Source of the DNA: Allosphingosinicella deserti
GTDB lineage: Bacteria; Pseudomonadota; Alphaproteobacteria; Sphingomonadales; Sphingomonadaceae
Direction: 5' to 3'
Assembly: GCF_003012735.1 (NCBI RefSeq)
Contig: NZ_PXYI01000004.1
Location: 496,001 to 560,000 of the forward strand
Length of the DNA stretch: 64,000 nt
Shown piece by piece: positions 20,202 through 28,673 of the stretch (its first letter is position 1; each line of letters opens with the position of its first letter). Both the position numbers and the translations under genes were made by a program. The notes below the pieces were generated by a model that saw nothing but the letters and a program-made list of their open reading frames with translations, did not search any database and had not been told where the DNA came from.

Positions 20202-21401
20202 TTGACGCTGGCAGCACTGATCGCGGCCTATCACGAAGCCGACGAGGCAGGCGGCGGCCTGCGCGCGACACTGCCGCTCGCCGGACGGACCCTGCTGGAA
20301 CGGCAGGCTCGGCTCGCTGTCGCCGCGGGCGCCGACCTGATCGTCGTCGCCGTCGAGCGGGTGCCGCCGGATCTGCTCGCCGCAATCGATCGGCTGCGAG
20401 GGCAGGGGATCAAGGTCGCGGTCGCCCGCAATGCGATCGAAGCGGCGGAGGCCGTGCATCCGCAGGATCAGCTGCTGATCATGGCCGATGGGCTGATCGC
20501 CACCGAGACCCATATCGAGCGGCTCACCGCCCTCGGCGGATCCGCGATCCTGACCGTGCCCGACGTGCGGGTCGACGATCGATACGAGCGGATTGACGCG
20601 CACAGTCGTTGGGCGGGGCTTGCCCTGCTCGATGGAGAGACGCTGAAACGGACCGCCGCCATGCTCGGCGAATGGGATCTGCAATCGACCCTGCTGCGCC
20701 GCGCCATCCAGGCCGGGATCCGGCAGATGTCCGTGCGCGGTGAGCCGGTCGACGATCTTCTCACCATCGCCGAGCGCGGTGATGACCTTGCGGCGCTTCA
20801 GCAGCGGCTTTTCGAGGGCGCGGGGGCGCAGCGGAGCGACTGGGTATCGCGCTATCTTCTGGGCCCGCTGGAGCAGGCCGCCACCCGGCGCCTCATGCCG
20901 ACCAACGCGACGCCGGGCATGCTCGGTCTCGGCGCCGCTTTGCTCACGGCGTTCGCCGCCTTGAGCTTCGCCTCCGGCTGGCTCCTCACCGGCATGGTGT
21001 TCCTGCTTCTGGCAACGCCGCTCGACGGTATCGGGGAGCGCCTTGCGTCGCTGCGGATGCAGGACACCGTTTCGGACAGCTGGTGGGCGACGTTCCTGCC
21101 CGGGATCGCTGCCGCCGCCTTGGTCGCGTTGGGCTTTGCCCTGGCCGGGACCGGCACCTGGGGTTTCATCGCTCTCGCCTTCGCCATCATCGCCTTCACC
21201 GTCGCGCTGCGCACCGAGGCCGCCGGCCGCGACATCCCGCGCAAGCTCTGGCTGGCCGAGCGCAAGGGCATGAGTTGGCTGCTGCTTCCATTCGCGGCCA
21301 CTGGCCTGTGGGGGACCGGCCTCACCCTATTGGCGCTCTACGCCGGCGGCAGCTTTTTCTGGGCGCAGCGTCATGTTCACAAAGCCGCTTCCGCACCGTA
21401 G
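20202..21401 (+). CDS. Nucleotidyltransferase-like / CDP-alcohol phosphotransferase-like membrane protein
   Basis: 399 residues from a TTG start at 20202; no better start was seen near it. Residues 1-200 resemble a sugar-nucleotide transferase fold, with LPLAGRTLLERQARLAVAAG in the position of the G-R-x-L-I-E segment. Residues 235-390 hold about five membrane helices. Between them, LDGIGERLASLRMQ resembles the DG-x2-AR core of CDP-alcohol phosphotransferases, but most of the surrounding metal-binding aspartates are absent. The layout recalls fused inositol-phosphate cytidylyltransferase/DIPP-synthase proteins, in a probably inactive or altered form. This is an inference from motif reading; function unknown. 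Confidence 0.55.
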   Translation: MTLAALIAAYHEADEAGGGLRATLPLAGRTLLERQARLAVAAGADLIVVAVERVPPDLLAAIDRLRGQGIKVAVARNAIEAAEAVHPQDQLLIMADGLIATETHIERLTALGGSAILTVPDVRVDDRYERIDAHSRWAGLALLDGETLKRTAAMLGEWDLQSTLLRRAIQAGIRQMSVRGEPVDDLLTIAERGDDLAALQQRLFEGAGAQRSDWVSRYLLGPLEQAATRRLMPTNATPGMLGLGAALLTAFAALSFASGWLLTGMVFLLLATPLDGIGERLASLRMQDTVSDSWWATFLPGIAAAALVALGFALAGTGTWGFIALAFAIIAFTVALRTEAAGRDIPRKLWLAERKGMSWLLLPFAATGLWGTGLTLLALYAGGSFFWAQRHVHKAASAP

Positions 21402-21507
21402 CTGCCGTGCTGCAGATCGGGAGGACGGGACTGCCGGGAACACACGCAAGACGAAGGATAAACCGCTTCCGGCCGTGGGCAGGAGATCGGGATCGCCCCC
21501 AGCCTGA

Positions 21508-21522
21508 TTAGCGGCCCCTTAA
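21508..21522 (+). promoter_or_regulatory. CtrA-like site TTAG-N7-TTAA
   Basis: TTAG at 21508-21511, seven bases, then TTAA at 21519-21522: one mismatch from the alphaproteobacterial CtrA consensus TTAA-N7-TTAA. It ends 24 bases before the ATG of the DUF2336-like gene. One such match can occur by chance. Confidence 0.3.
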
Positions 21523-21546
21523 CTCTGTTGAGGGTACAGGCAGGCG

Positions 21547-22584
21547 ATGTCCGATTTGCGGCCGAGCGGGAATGATCTGGACGGCGCGGCGCAACTGCTC
21601 GCGTCGGCCCGCATGCGCGTGTCGGCCGCGGCATCCGATCTCGCCATTCCCGCCGATCTGCGGCTTACCGAGCGCCAGCGGGCGACACTTGCGACACTGC
21701 TTCCCCGGCTGCTGCGGACGATCGAGGACGAACTTCGTTCGATCGTCGCGGAGGCATTCGACAACGATTCGCTGCGCGGCGCCCTCTCGTCCGCGCACCT
21801 CGATATCGCCGGTCCCATCCTTGCGCGTTGCCGCGCCGCCGAGGATCCTTTGCTTGTCACCACCTTGCTCCGGCGCGCCGAGGAGCACCGGCTTCATCGG
21901 ACCGGCGGTGGCGCCGACAACGCACTGCTGATCGATCTTGCTGGCGACACGGACGCCGAGATCGCCGGAGAAGCGATGGCCCTGCTGATCGCACACAGCG
22001 GACGCTTTGATCCCTTCCAGGAGCCCGTGCTGATCCGATCCGATCTTCCGGCAGAGCTTGAGCACCAGCTCGTCTGGACCGTGGCCGCGGCACTTCGACA
22101 CTATGTCGTCGGCCAGCACGAGATCGGACCCGGAGAAGCTGACGAAGTGCTCGCCACCGCCGGACGCCGGTTGTTGGCCGCCTATGACGAAGGCGACACG
22201 CTCGACGCGCATTGCCTGCGGCTCGCGCGCGCGCTCAGCGGTGCCGGCAAGCTCGACGATGCGCTGACCGCCCGTGCGCTCACGGATTCGGGACTTTCGC
22301 TGTTCCTCGCCATGTTGTCGGTGCGCACCGGGCTTGATACCGCCGCCGTCTGGGAGATCATGTCGGCGCGCGACAATCGCGCTATGGCCTTTTTATTGCG
22401 TGCCGCGGGCGTGGCGCGCGAGCCCGCCGGTGCTATCCTCTTCGCCCTAACTCGTGACGAAGTGGCGCTCGTGCCCCAGCTCGACATCTATGACGGCTCG
22501 AACCGGGCGCAGGCGCAACGCCTGCTCGCTCTGTGGCGCGCCGATGTCGGCTATCGCAACGCTGTGGCGAGGCTCGGCACATGA
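21547..22584 (+). CDS. DUF2336-like helical-repeat protein
   Basis: 345 residues, cytosolic, made of short amphipathic helices typical of the alphaproteobacterial DUF2336 family (HEAT-like). Segments such as LLRRAEEHRLHR near 110 and LIDLAGDTDAEIAGEAM near 125 are in character. Family function is unknown; such proteins often sit near signalling genes. The start ATG at 21547 follows a 145-base gap. The stop overlaps the ATG of the kinase-like gene (ATGA), so the two proteins are probably made together. Confidence 0.65.
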   Translation: MSDLRPSGNDLDGAAQLLASARMRVSAAASDLAIPADLRLTERQRATLATLLPRLLRTIEDELRSIVAEAFDNDSLRGALSSAHLDIAGPILARCRAAEDPLLVTTLLRRAEEHRLHRTGGGADNALLIDLAGDTDAEIAGEAMALLIAHSGRFDPFQEPVLIRSDLPAELEHQLVWTVAAALRHYVVGQHEIGPGEADEVLATAGRRLLAAYDEGDTLDAHCLRLARALSGAGKLDDALTARALTDSGLSLFLAMLSVRTGLDTAAVWEIMSARDNRAMAFLLRAAGVAREPAGAILFALTRDEVALVPQLDIYDGSNRAQAQRLLALWRADVGYRNAVARLGT

Positions 22585-23948
22585 GCGTCGTTCGCGGGCG
22601 GGTCGACAGCGAGGGACGGCTGGTCGAGGCGGAGCCGCGTCTGCTTGCGCTTCAGCAGAATGCGGGCGGCGAGCCGGGCGGGCCGTTCGCGGTCCCGCAG
22701 ATCGCCGCTCTGGCACGATTGGCCCGTCGCCTGGGCATCACCATCTCCCGCGCGGCGGTGGCGGCGGATGGCGAATCAGATATCGATCTGTGGGTGCGTG
22801 CGGTTCCGCTCCAGGACGGTGTCGATCTTGCGCTGTCCGGTTGGTCCGAACGCCCGCCGCGGGCCCCGGCGTCGAGCTCGGAGGCCGAGCGTCAGGCGGA
22901 TTTCCTGCGCGCCGCTGCGGACTGGATGTGGGAAACGGACGTTGCGCTGCGGCTCACCGCCGTGTCACCTCCCGCCGCCGCCGCGTCGGGGCAATCGCCC
23001 GCCGATCTGCTGGGGCAGCCGCTCACTCGCCTGTTCCGGCTCGAGGAAGATACTGGAGGGGAGTTGCCGCTGCTCGCGGCACTTGCCGAGCAGCGCCGCT
23101 TCGAAGGCCAGATCGCGCAGCTGCGCGGCGGGAAGGAGGGCCGCTATCGTCTCGCCGGCGTGCCGCTGATCGACGGTGCAGGACGCTTTGCGGGTTTTCG
23201 CGGGTCGGCAACCAGCGTAGGTGAAGCTGCGGCACCCGAGCCGCTCTCCACCGAGTTCCATCCCGGCGAAAGCGGAGCTTTCTCCGAACGGCTCGACAAA
23301 GCGCTGCGGACGCCGCTGGCTCACATCATCCGCAATGCGGAAGCGATCGGCGCCCAGCCCGAAGGCCCACTGCGAACCGATTATGCCGGCTATGCCGAAG
23401 ACATCGCCGCCGCCGGCAGGCATCTGCTCGCCCTCGTCGACGATCTCGTCGATCTCCAGGCGATCGAGCGCGCCGACTTTGCCCCCGAGCAGGAGGAGAT
23501 CGACCTCGCCGACGTGGCACGCCGGGCTGCCGGCCTGCTCTCCGTCCGAGCCGCCGAGCGCAGGGTGCGCATCGACGGGCCGGCCGCGACGGACGTGCTG
23601 CCCGCCACCGGCGAGTTCAAACGTGCGCTGCAGATCGTCATGAACCTGCTGACCAACGCGATCCGCTACACGCCCGAAGGCGGCAGCGTGTGGGTGCGAA
23701 CCGACCGGGAGGGCGACCTTGCCGTCCTCGTCGTCGCCGATCAGGGCAAGGGCATCGCCGCGGAGGACCAAGCCCGCGTGTTCGAGAAGTTCGAGCGCGT
23801 CGACCCTTCGGAGCCGGGCGGAACCGGCCTCGGCCTCTATATCGCACGCCGACTCGCGCGCGCCATGACTGGCGATCTCGGCGTTGAGTCGGCGGCCGGC
23901 CAAGGTGCGCGGTTCACCTTCATGCTTCCGTTTCGTGCCGGAGAATGA
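22581..23948 (+). CDS. PAS-containing histidine-kinase-like protein with Lys in place of the phospho-acceptor His
   Basis: 455-residue cytosolic protein. A PAS-like domain covers about 103-212 (DWMWETD at its start). The dimerisation helix follows, with LDKALRTPLAHII at 238-250: in the S-H-E-L-R-T-P-L box the histidine position is K240. The HATPase domain is complete: N box NLLTNAIRYT (355-364), G1 DQGKGI (387-392), F box FEKFERV (401-407) and G2 GGTGLGLYIA (413-422). It should still bind ATP but not autophosphorylate on histidine, like a DivL-type pseudokinase. The ATG overlaps the stop of the DUF2336-like gene. An in-frame start further upstream (22533) would overlap that gene by 52 bases and is not preferred. 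Confidence 0.82.
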   Translation: MSVVRGRVDSEGRLVEAEPRLLALQQNAGGEPGGPFAVPQIAALARLARRLGITISRAAVAADGESDIDLWVRAVPLQDGVDLALSGWSERPPRAPASSSEAERQADFLRAAADWMWETDVALRLTAVSPPAAAASGQSPADLLGQPLTRLFRLEEDTGGELPLLAALAEQRRFEGQIAQLRGGKEGRYRLAGVPLIDGAGRFAGFRGSATSVGEAAAPEPLSTEFHPGESGAFSERLDKALRTPLAHIIRNAEAIGAQPEGPLRTDYAGYAEDIAAAGRHLLALVDDLVDLQAIERADFAPEQEEIDLADVARRAAGLLSVRAAERRVRIDGPAATDVLPATGEFKRALQIVMNLLTNAIRYTPEGGSVWVRTDREGDLAVLVVADQGKGIAAEDQARVFEKFERVDPSEPGGTGLGLYIARRLARAMTGDLGVESAAGQGARFTFMLPFRAGE

Positions 23949-24578
23949 CTGTAGCGAATTGATCTAAAGCAACCTTTCGCGCGCGACGGAGTGCCTTTTC
24001 GGCGGGCCAATTCGTATCCTTGCGCATACAAGCCGCTCGCAAAGCCATGGAATCACGTGTATATAGTTCGCGGGGACGGGAGATGGTCGCCGCCATGGCG
24101 GACCGTCGGCGAGGCGCTCCGGATCCCTCCGGGGCGCTTCGTTTATGAGCCGGCGGTGGTCACGTCCCGGATGCCCGGGCGCACCGCAGCTCCAGATGCG
24201 CAAGTCCAACCGCCATTCCCTGCCGAGCCTCGTCAGATCGAAAAAGTTTCTGAACCTCACAATTTCTCGGGAACCCCTTTTGGGGGCGGCCGTTCTCTAT
24301 GCACCCCCCCGCTGGTAGTCACACCCCCCCCCCCCCCCCGAGTGACTGCCACCAAGCCCTGGCCGGAAACGGCTGGGGCTTTTACTTTTGGAGCTGGTTG
24401 AAGCTTCGATGACGCGGGGCAAGGGTGCGGGAGTGAGGCCTTGCTCCCCGGTGCCTGCGAGAGGGGGGGCTTGGCGCTGTCCTGTCGGATGACGAGGCTG
24501 GGCGCCGCAGACGCCGGTTGCCTTCGCCTCACTCCCGCCCACGCCGCCCGAATACCGGGGCGGGTGGTAACGCTGAAA
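23949..24578. other. 630-bp non-coding region with hairpins and a C16 tract; possible structured RNA
   Basis: No convincing protein is seen on either strand. Features: a TATATA box-like sequence at 24060-24065; a 12-bp palindrome CCGCCATGGCGG at 24090-24101; a GGCGCTCCGGA/TCCGGGGCGCTT hairpin at 24113-24139; a run of 16 C at 24324-24339 held between AGTCAC (24317-24322) and GTGACT (24342-24347); and an AAGCCC...GGGCTT hairpin with a GAAA loop followed by TTTTACTTTT at 24354-24389. The last reads as a rho-independent terminator on the plus strand. Together they would suit a rightward non-coding RNA of about 300 nt, but no known RNA family was recognised. Confidence 0.4.
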
Positions 24579-25202
24579 TCAATGGCCGCTATGCGTGCCT
24601 TGGCCCGAGGCAGCGTGCGACGTCGTCGTCGGCCGGGCGTGCTCACAGGTCACCGCCGGATTGAACGGCTTGAACATGCCGGCCGGATTGTCCCGGAACA
24701 GCCAGACGTGCAGATCGTAATGCGGCTCGAAGCCGTGGGCCTCGTCGGTGGGGGTCCCGGGGTCGTCCGCCATGTGATCCCATGAGACACCCTGGAATGT
24801 AGGCGCCAGGCTGTTGCCGGCAGCCTTCCAGGCCTTCTCGAACACGACGTTCTCGACCGCGATCAGCTCGAGCTCGCCTTTGGCGTTCGGCTCGTAGACC
24901 AGCACCGAAGGCTGAGAGAAATCCGTGTGGACGGTCCGGCCGCTGATCCGCGCGCCCGGTGCGCTGTCGATCCCAAGGCGGTCGGGGCGGAAATAGTGGA
25001 TGCCCATGCCGCCGAGCTCGCTGGGACGGCCCATATGGGCAGCGACGTGGCACGAGTTGGTCGGATCGGCCATATAGCCTTCGGCGAGTGCTATCTTGAC
25101 GTCCTTGTAGCGCTCGGTGGCGGCGCGGACTTCATCGAGCGACGGCTCGGGGGGCGCGGCGGCAGCAATCGCCAGAGCGGCAGCAAACAGCATCACATCC
25201 AA
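24579..25202 (-). CDS. Conserved secreted protein, function unknown
   Basis: 207 residues with a short signal peptide (hydrophobic residues 3-16, ending AAAAPPEP). The mature part contains SCHVAAHMGRPSELGGMGIH near residue 50 and EPHYDLHVWLFRDNPAGMF near residue 160. Several histidines in these motifs (HVAAH, HYDLHVW) could bind a metal, but no catalytic family was recognised. The C-terminal 20 residues are rich in S, T, G and H. It stands alone between the non-coding region and an uncertain reading frame. Confidence 0.75.
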   Translation of the reverse strand: MDVMLFAAALAIAAAAPPEPSLDEVRAATERYKDVKIALAEGYMADPTNSCHVAAHMGRPSELGGMGIHYFRPDRLGIDSAPGARISGRTVHTDFSQPSVLVYEPNAKGELELIAVENVVFEKAWKAAGNSLAPTFQGVSWDHMADDPGTPTDEAHGFEPHYDLHVWLFRDNPAGMFKPFNPAVTCEHARPTTTSHAASGQGTHSGH

Positions 25203-25318
25203 TCCTCTTCACCAGGGTCCGGACGTGCCGGCTGATGGGAAGGTTCTGCGCCGGCTGCGTTGCAGCCCGATGCCGGGGGAGACGGGAAACGGTTTCAAAT
25301 GTTACAGAAACCAGAGAG

Positions 25319-25936
25319 ATGGACTTCTACCCTCCAGCACTTCAATCGTGGACATCGATCTGGAACGCGGGTGCGCGGGCACGATGGGCAGGCGACGGGG
25401 TGCCGAAATCCGCGCGACGCCTCTCCACCAGGCGATCTCTGATCCACTGCGACATTGCCGACGCCTCGCGCGTGCATGATGGTGACAGGCGAGACGCGCT
25501 GTTCCGTTCCCGGCGCCGGCTGCTGATCGGCACCGCCGTCGCGGCGGAATGCTTCTTTCTCTACCGCATTGCCGATGGCGGCGTCGGCGCAATCATCGTG
25601 GCAATGCTGCCGTTCCTGCTTGCGCTGGCGATCGCGGCCGGGCCAATCGAGCTTGCCAATCATCGGCTAGAGGCCCGGGCCCTCGACCGGATCGCCACCG
25701 AGGCCGGCTTCGAATTCGAGAGGGACACGATGACCGGTCGCTTGCATCGCGAGTGGCCGAGTCTCCTCTTCTCCAATGCCAGCGAAAAGGTGGCACGGGG
25801 GCTTTCCGCGGATGTGGAGCGGGCATTCGCCGGCCTCGAGTCCGTTGCACGCATCGTCGGCAAGAAACGAAAGGCGGACGCCCGATCGGGGCGCCCGCCT
25901 TTCGTGAGTCTAGGAGCGGTTTCGCCTCAGCGCTGA
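25319..25936 (+). CDS. Doubtful small membrane protein ORF
   Basis: An open frame running from the ATG at 25319; a GTG at 25472 is a later possible start. Its middle has two hydrophobic stretches (after [15 protein letters not shown] and in [20 protein letters not shown]) followed by a hydrophilic helical part, which looks protein-like. However, the last 25 or so codons read through the gltA transcription terminator and ten bases of the gltA coding end, which argues against a natural C-terminus. Either a truncated gene or a chance frame. Confidence 0.35.
   Translation: MDFYPPALQSWTSIWNAGARARWAGDGVPKSARRLSTRRSLIHCDIADASRVHDGDRRDALFRSRRRLLIGTAVAAECFFLYRIADGGVGAIIVAMLPFLLALAIAAGPIELANHRLEARALDRIATEAGFEFERDTMTGRLHREWPSLLFSNASEKVARGLSADVERAFAGLESVARIVGKKRKADARSGRPPFVSLGAVSPQR
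25862..25904 (-). terminator. Rho-independent terminator of gltA
   Basis: Read on the minus strand, a long stem CGAAAGGCGGGCGCCC / GGGCGTCCGCCTTTCG (one mismatch) is followed by TTTCTTG. It begins 22 bases after the gltA stop. Confidence 0.85.
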
Positions 25937-27213
25937 TCGAGCGGAACGTAATCGCGCTGCGGGGAGCCGGTGTAGAGCTGGCGCGGGCGGCCGATCTTCT
26001 GCTCGGGATCCGAGATCATCTCGTTCCACTGCGCCACCCAGCCGACGGTGCGGGCGAGGGCGAACAGTGCGGTGAACATCGACGTCGGGAAGCCTATCGC
26101 CGACAGGATCACGCCGGAATAGAAATCAACGTTCGGATAAAGCTTCTTCTCGATGAAATATTCGTCCTTGAGGGCGATCTGCTCGAGCTCGCGGGCGACG
26201 TCGAAGATCGGATCAGTGACCCCGAGTTCGTTGAGTACCTCTTCCGCGGTTGCCTTCATCACCTTCGCCCGCGGATCGAAATTTTTGTAGACGCGGTGAC
26301 CGAAGCCCATCAGCCGGAACGGATCTTCCTTGTCCTTGGCGCGGGCGATGAATTCGGGAATCCGATCGACCCGACCGATCTCGCGGAGCATGTTAAGCGC
26401 GGCCTCGTTGGCGCCGCCATGCGCCGGGCCCCAAAGGCAGGCGATGCCGGCCGCGATGCAGGCGAACGGATTGGCGCCCGACGAGCCGGCAAGCCGGACG
26501 GTCGAGGTGGACGCATTCTGCTCGTGATCGGCGTGAAGGATGAAAATCCGCTCCATCGCGCGCTCGACGATCGGATTGACCTCATAGGTTTCGGCCGGGA
26601 CGCCGAACGTCATGCGCAGGAAGTTGCCGGTGTAGGAAAGCTCGTTCAGCGGATACATGAACGGCTGGCCAACCGAATATTTGTACGCCATCGCAGCGAT
26701 CGTCGGCATCTTGGCGATCAGCCGGTGGCTCGCGATCATCCGCTGCTTGGGATCGGTGATGTCGGTCGAATCGTGGTAGAAGGCGGAAAGCGCGCCGACG
26801 ACGCCGCACATGATGGCCATCGGGTGGGCGTCACGCCGGAAGCCGCGATAGAAGGTCGCGAGCTGCTCGTGCAGCATGGTGTGACGCGAGATGGTGTAGC
26901 CGAACTTGTCGAGTTCGTCCCTGGTCGGGAGCTCCTCGTTGAGCAGCAGATAGGCGACTTCGAGGAAGCTCGAATTCTCCGCCAGCTGGTCGATCGGGTA
27001 GCCGCGGTGAAGCAGGACGCCCTGATCGCCGTCGATATAGGTGATCGCGCTTTCGCACGCGGCCGTCGAGGTGAAGCCCGGATCATAGGTGAACGCACCG
27101 GTCTGGCCGTAGAGCTTGCGGATGTCGATGACATCGGGTCCGACCGTGCCCTGTCGCACGGGCATGGCGACATCCTTGCCGCCGAGATCGAGAGTGGCAG
27201 AATCGTTCGCCAT
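25927..27213 (-). CDS. gltA: Citrate synthase
   Basis: Condenses acetyl-CoA and oxaloacetate to citrate at the entry of the TCA cycle. 428 residues, the length of the Gram-negative hexameric type II enzyme. Conserved segments are present: [20 protein letters not shown] (catalytic first histidine, near residues 228-247), [17 protein letters not shown] (second histidine, near 262-278) and [15 protein letters not shown] (near 308-322). The N-terminus [13 protein letters not shown] is typical. It starts just downstream of the gltX stop on the same strand and ends in a strong terminator. Confidence 0.97.
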   Translation of the reverse strand: MANDSATLDLGGKDVAMPVRQGTVGPDVIDIRKLYGQTGAFTYDPGFTSTAACESAITYIDGDQGVLLHRGYPIDQLAENSSFLEVAYLLLNEELPTRDELDKFGYTISRHTMLHEQLATFYRGFRRDAHPMAIMCGVVGALSAFYHDSTDITDPKQRMIASHRLIAKMPTIAAMAYKYSVGQPFMYPLNELSYTGNFLRMTFGVPAETYEVNPIVERAMERIFILHADHEQNASTSTVRLAGSSGANPFACIAAGIACLWGPAHGGANEAALNMLREIGRVDRIPEFIARAKDKEDPFRLMGFGHRVYKNFDPRAKVMKATAEEVLNELGVTDPIFDVARELEQIALKDEYFIEKKLYPNVDFYSGVILSAIGFPTSMFTALFALARTVGWVAQWNEMISDPEQKIGRPRQLYTGSPQRDYVPLDQR

Positions 27214-27214
27214 A

Positions 27215-28648
27215 TTAGTCTCCGTCCGTCTTCATCCGGTCCGCGATCCGGGCGAGGCTTTCCTCCCGACCGAGCAGCACCAGAACATCGAATATGCCGG
27301 GCGAGGTTGCCCGGCCGGTAAGTGCCGCTCGAAGCGGCTGCGCGACCTGACCGAGCTTGACCTCGGCCGTCTCGGCCACGCTGCGTATGACGGCCTCTGT
27401 CGCCTCGGTGCTCCACTCGTCAAGCGCGGAGAGTCCCGCATGAATACGGGCGAGCAGCCCGGGCGCCTCGCCGCCGAGCAACTGCGCGGCTTTCTCGTCC
27501 AGGTCGAGAGGACGCTCGCGGTACAGGAAGGTTGCACCTTCAGCGAGTTCATTGAGGTTCTTCGCCCTGGGCTTGAGCTCCGGCATCGCCCTGGCAAGCA
27601 GCGCGATTTCGTCATTGTCGAGCCGGGCATCAAGCATCTGCTCTATGCGCGGGGCGACCAGGCCGGCGAGCCGCCCGTCTGAGGCCTCGCGGATGTAATG
27701 GCCGTTCAGATTTTCGAGCTTCTTCGTGTCGAAGCGGGACGGCGAGCGGCCGACATTGTCGAGATCGAACCAGCGGACGGCGTCCTCACGGGAGATGATC
27801 TCCTCGTCGCCATGTCCCCAGCCGAGGCGCAGGAGGTAATTCGCGACCGCTTCGGGCAGGAAGCCCATTTCGTGATAGTCCATGACCCCGGTGGCGCCAT
27901 GTCGCTTCGACATCTTGGCGCCGTCCTGGCCATGGATCAGCGGCACGTGGGCGTAGACCGGCTCGGGCCAGTCCATGCCCTTGATGATCGCGAGCTGACG
28001 GAAGGCGTTGTTCAGATGGTCGTCGCCACGGATAACGTGGGTGACGCCCATGTCGTGATCGTCAACGACGACGGCGAGCATGTAGGTCGGCGATCCGTCG
28101 GAGCGGAGCAGGATGAAATCGTCGATCTCTTCGTTCTGGACGCGGACGACGCCCTGGACTTTGTCGTCGATCACCGTCTCGCCCTCACGCGGTGCCTTGA
28201 GTCGGATGACGAAGGGCGCGTCGGGACGCGCCGCATCCGGAGCGCAGTCGCGCCAGGGGCTGTTGATCCGGAACGGCCGGCGCTCGCGAGTCGCTTCCTC
28301 GCGCGCGGCGGCGAGCTCATCCTGGGTCATCCAGCAACGATAAGCGTGGCCGCGAGCGAGCAGCTGTTCGGCAACTTCGGCGTGCCGGGCCCAGAATTGC
28401 GATTGATAATATTCGTGGCCGTCCCAATCGAGCTCCAGCCAGCGCATCCCTTCGAGGATCGCGTCGATCGCCGGCTTGGTCGAGCGGGCCTTGTCGGTGT
28501 CCTCGATGCGCAGCAGGAAGCGGCCGCCATGGTGGCGGGCGAACAGCCAGTTGAACAATGCGGTGCGGGCGCCGCCGATATGCAGGAAGCCGGTCGGCGA
28601 GGGCGCGAAGCGGGTGACGACCTCGCGCGGAGTTTGGGTTGCGCTCAA
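27215..28648 (-). CDS. gltX: Glutamate--tRNA ligase
   Basis: Charges tRNA-Glu with glutamate. 477 residues with the class I signature [18 protein letters not shown] (residues 12-29; HIGG is the HIGH equivalent), the KMSKRHG motif (about residue 248) and a C-terminal helical anticodon-binding domain. The chosen start is a TTG at 28648 with GGAGA nine bases upstream; it gives [14 protein letters not shown]. The frame remains open further upstream but would then run into the divergent comEC start. The stop is two bases before the gltA start codon, so the two may share a transcript. Confidence 0.95.
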   Translation of the reverse strand: MSATQTPREVVTRFAPSPTGFLHIGGARTALFNWLFARHHGGRFLLRIEDTDKARSTKPAIDAILEGMRWLELDWDGHEYYQSQFWARHAEVAEQLLARGHAYRCWMTQDELAAAREEATRERRPFRINSPWRDCAPDAARPDAPFVIRLKAPREGETVIDDKVQGVVRVQNEEIDDFILLRSDGSPTYMLAVVVDDHDMGVTHVIRGDDHLNNAFRQLAIIKGMDWPEPVYAHVPLIHGQDGAKMSKRHGATGVMDYHEMGFLPEAVANYLLRLGWGHGDEEIISREDAVRWFDLDNVGRSPSRFDTKKLENLNGHYIREASDGRLAGLVAPRIEQMLDARLDNDEIALLARAMPELKPRAKNLNELAEGATFLYRERPLDLDEKAAQLLGGEAPGLLARIHAGLSALDEWSTEATEAVIRSVAETAEVKLGQVAQPLRAALTGRATSPGIFDVLVLLGREESLARIADRMKTDGD

Positions 28649-28673
28649 GCGCCATTTCTCCAAGGATGCGGCA

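Noticed and set aside
23949-24578. tmRNA, RNase P RNA, SRP RNA or 6S RNA gene in the structured gap
   Set aside because: The conserved cores I looked for (T-arm plus CCA, GGAAAGTCCGGGCT-type segment, the SRP GGAAGG-type loop) were not found, so no family is claimed.
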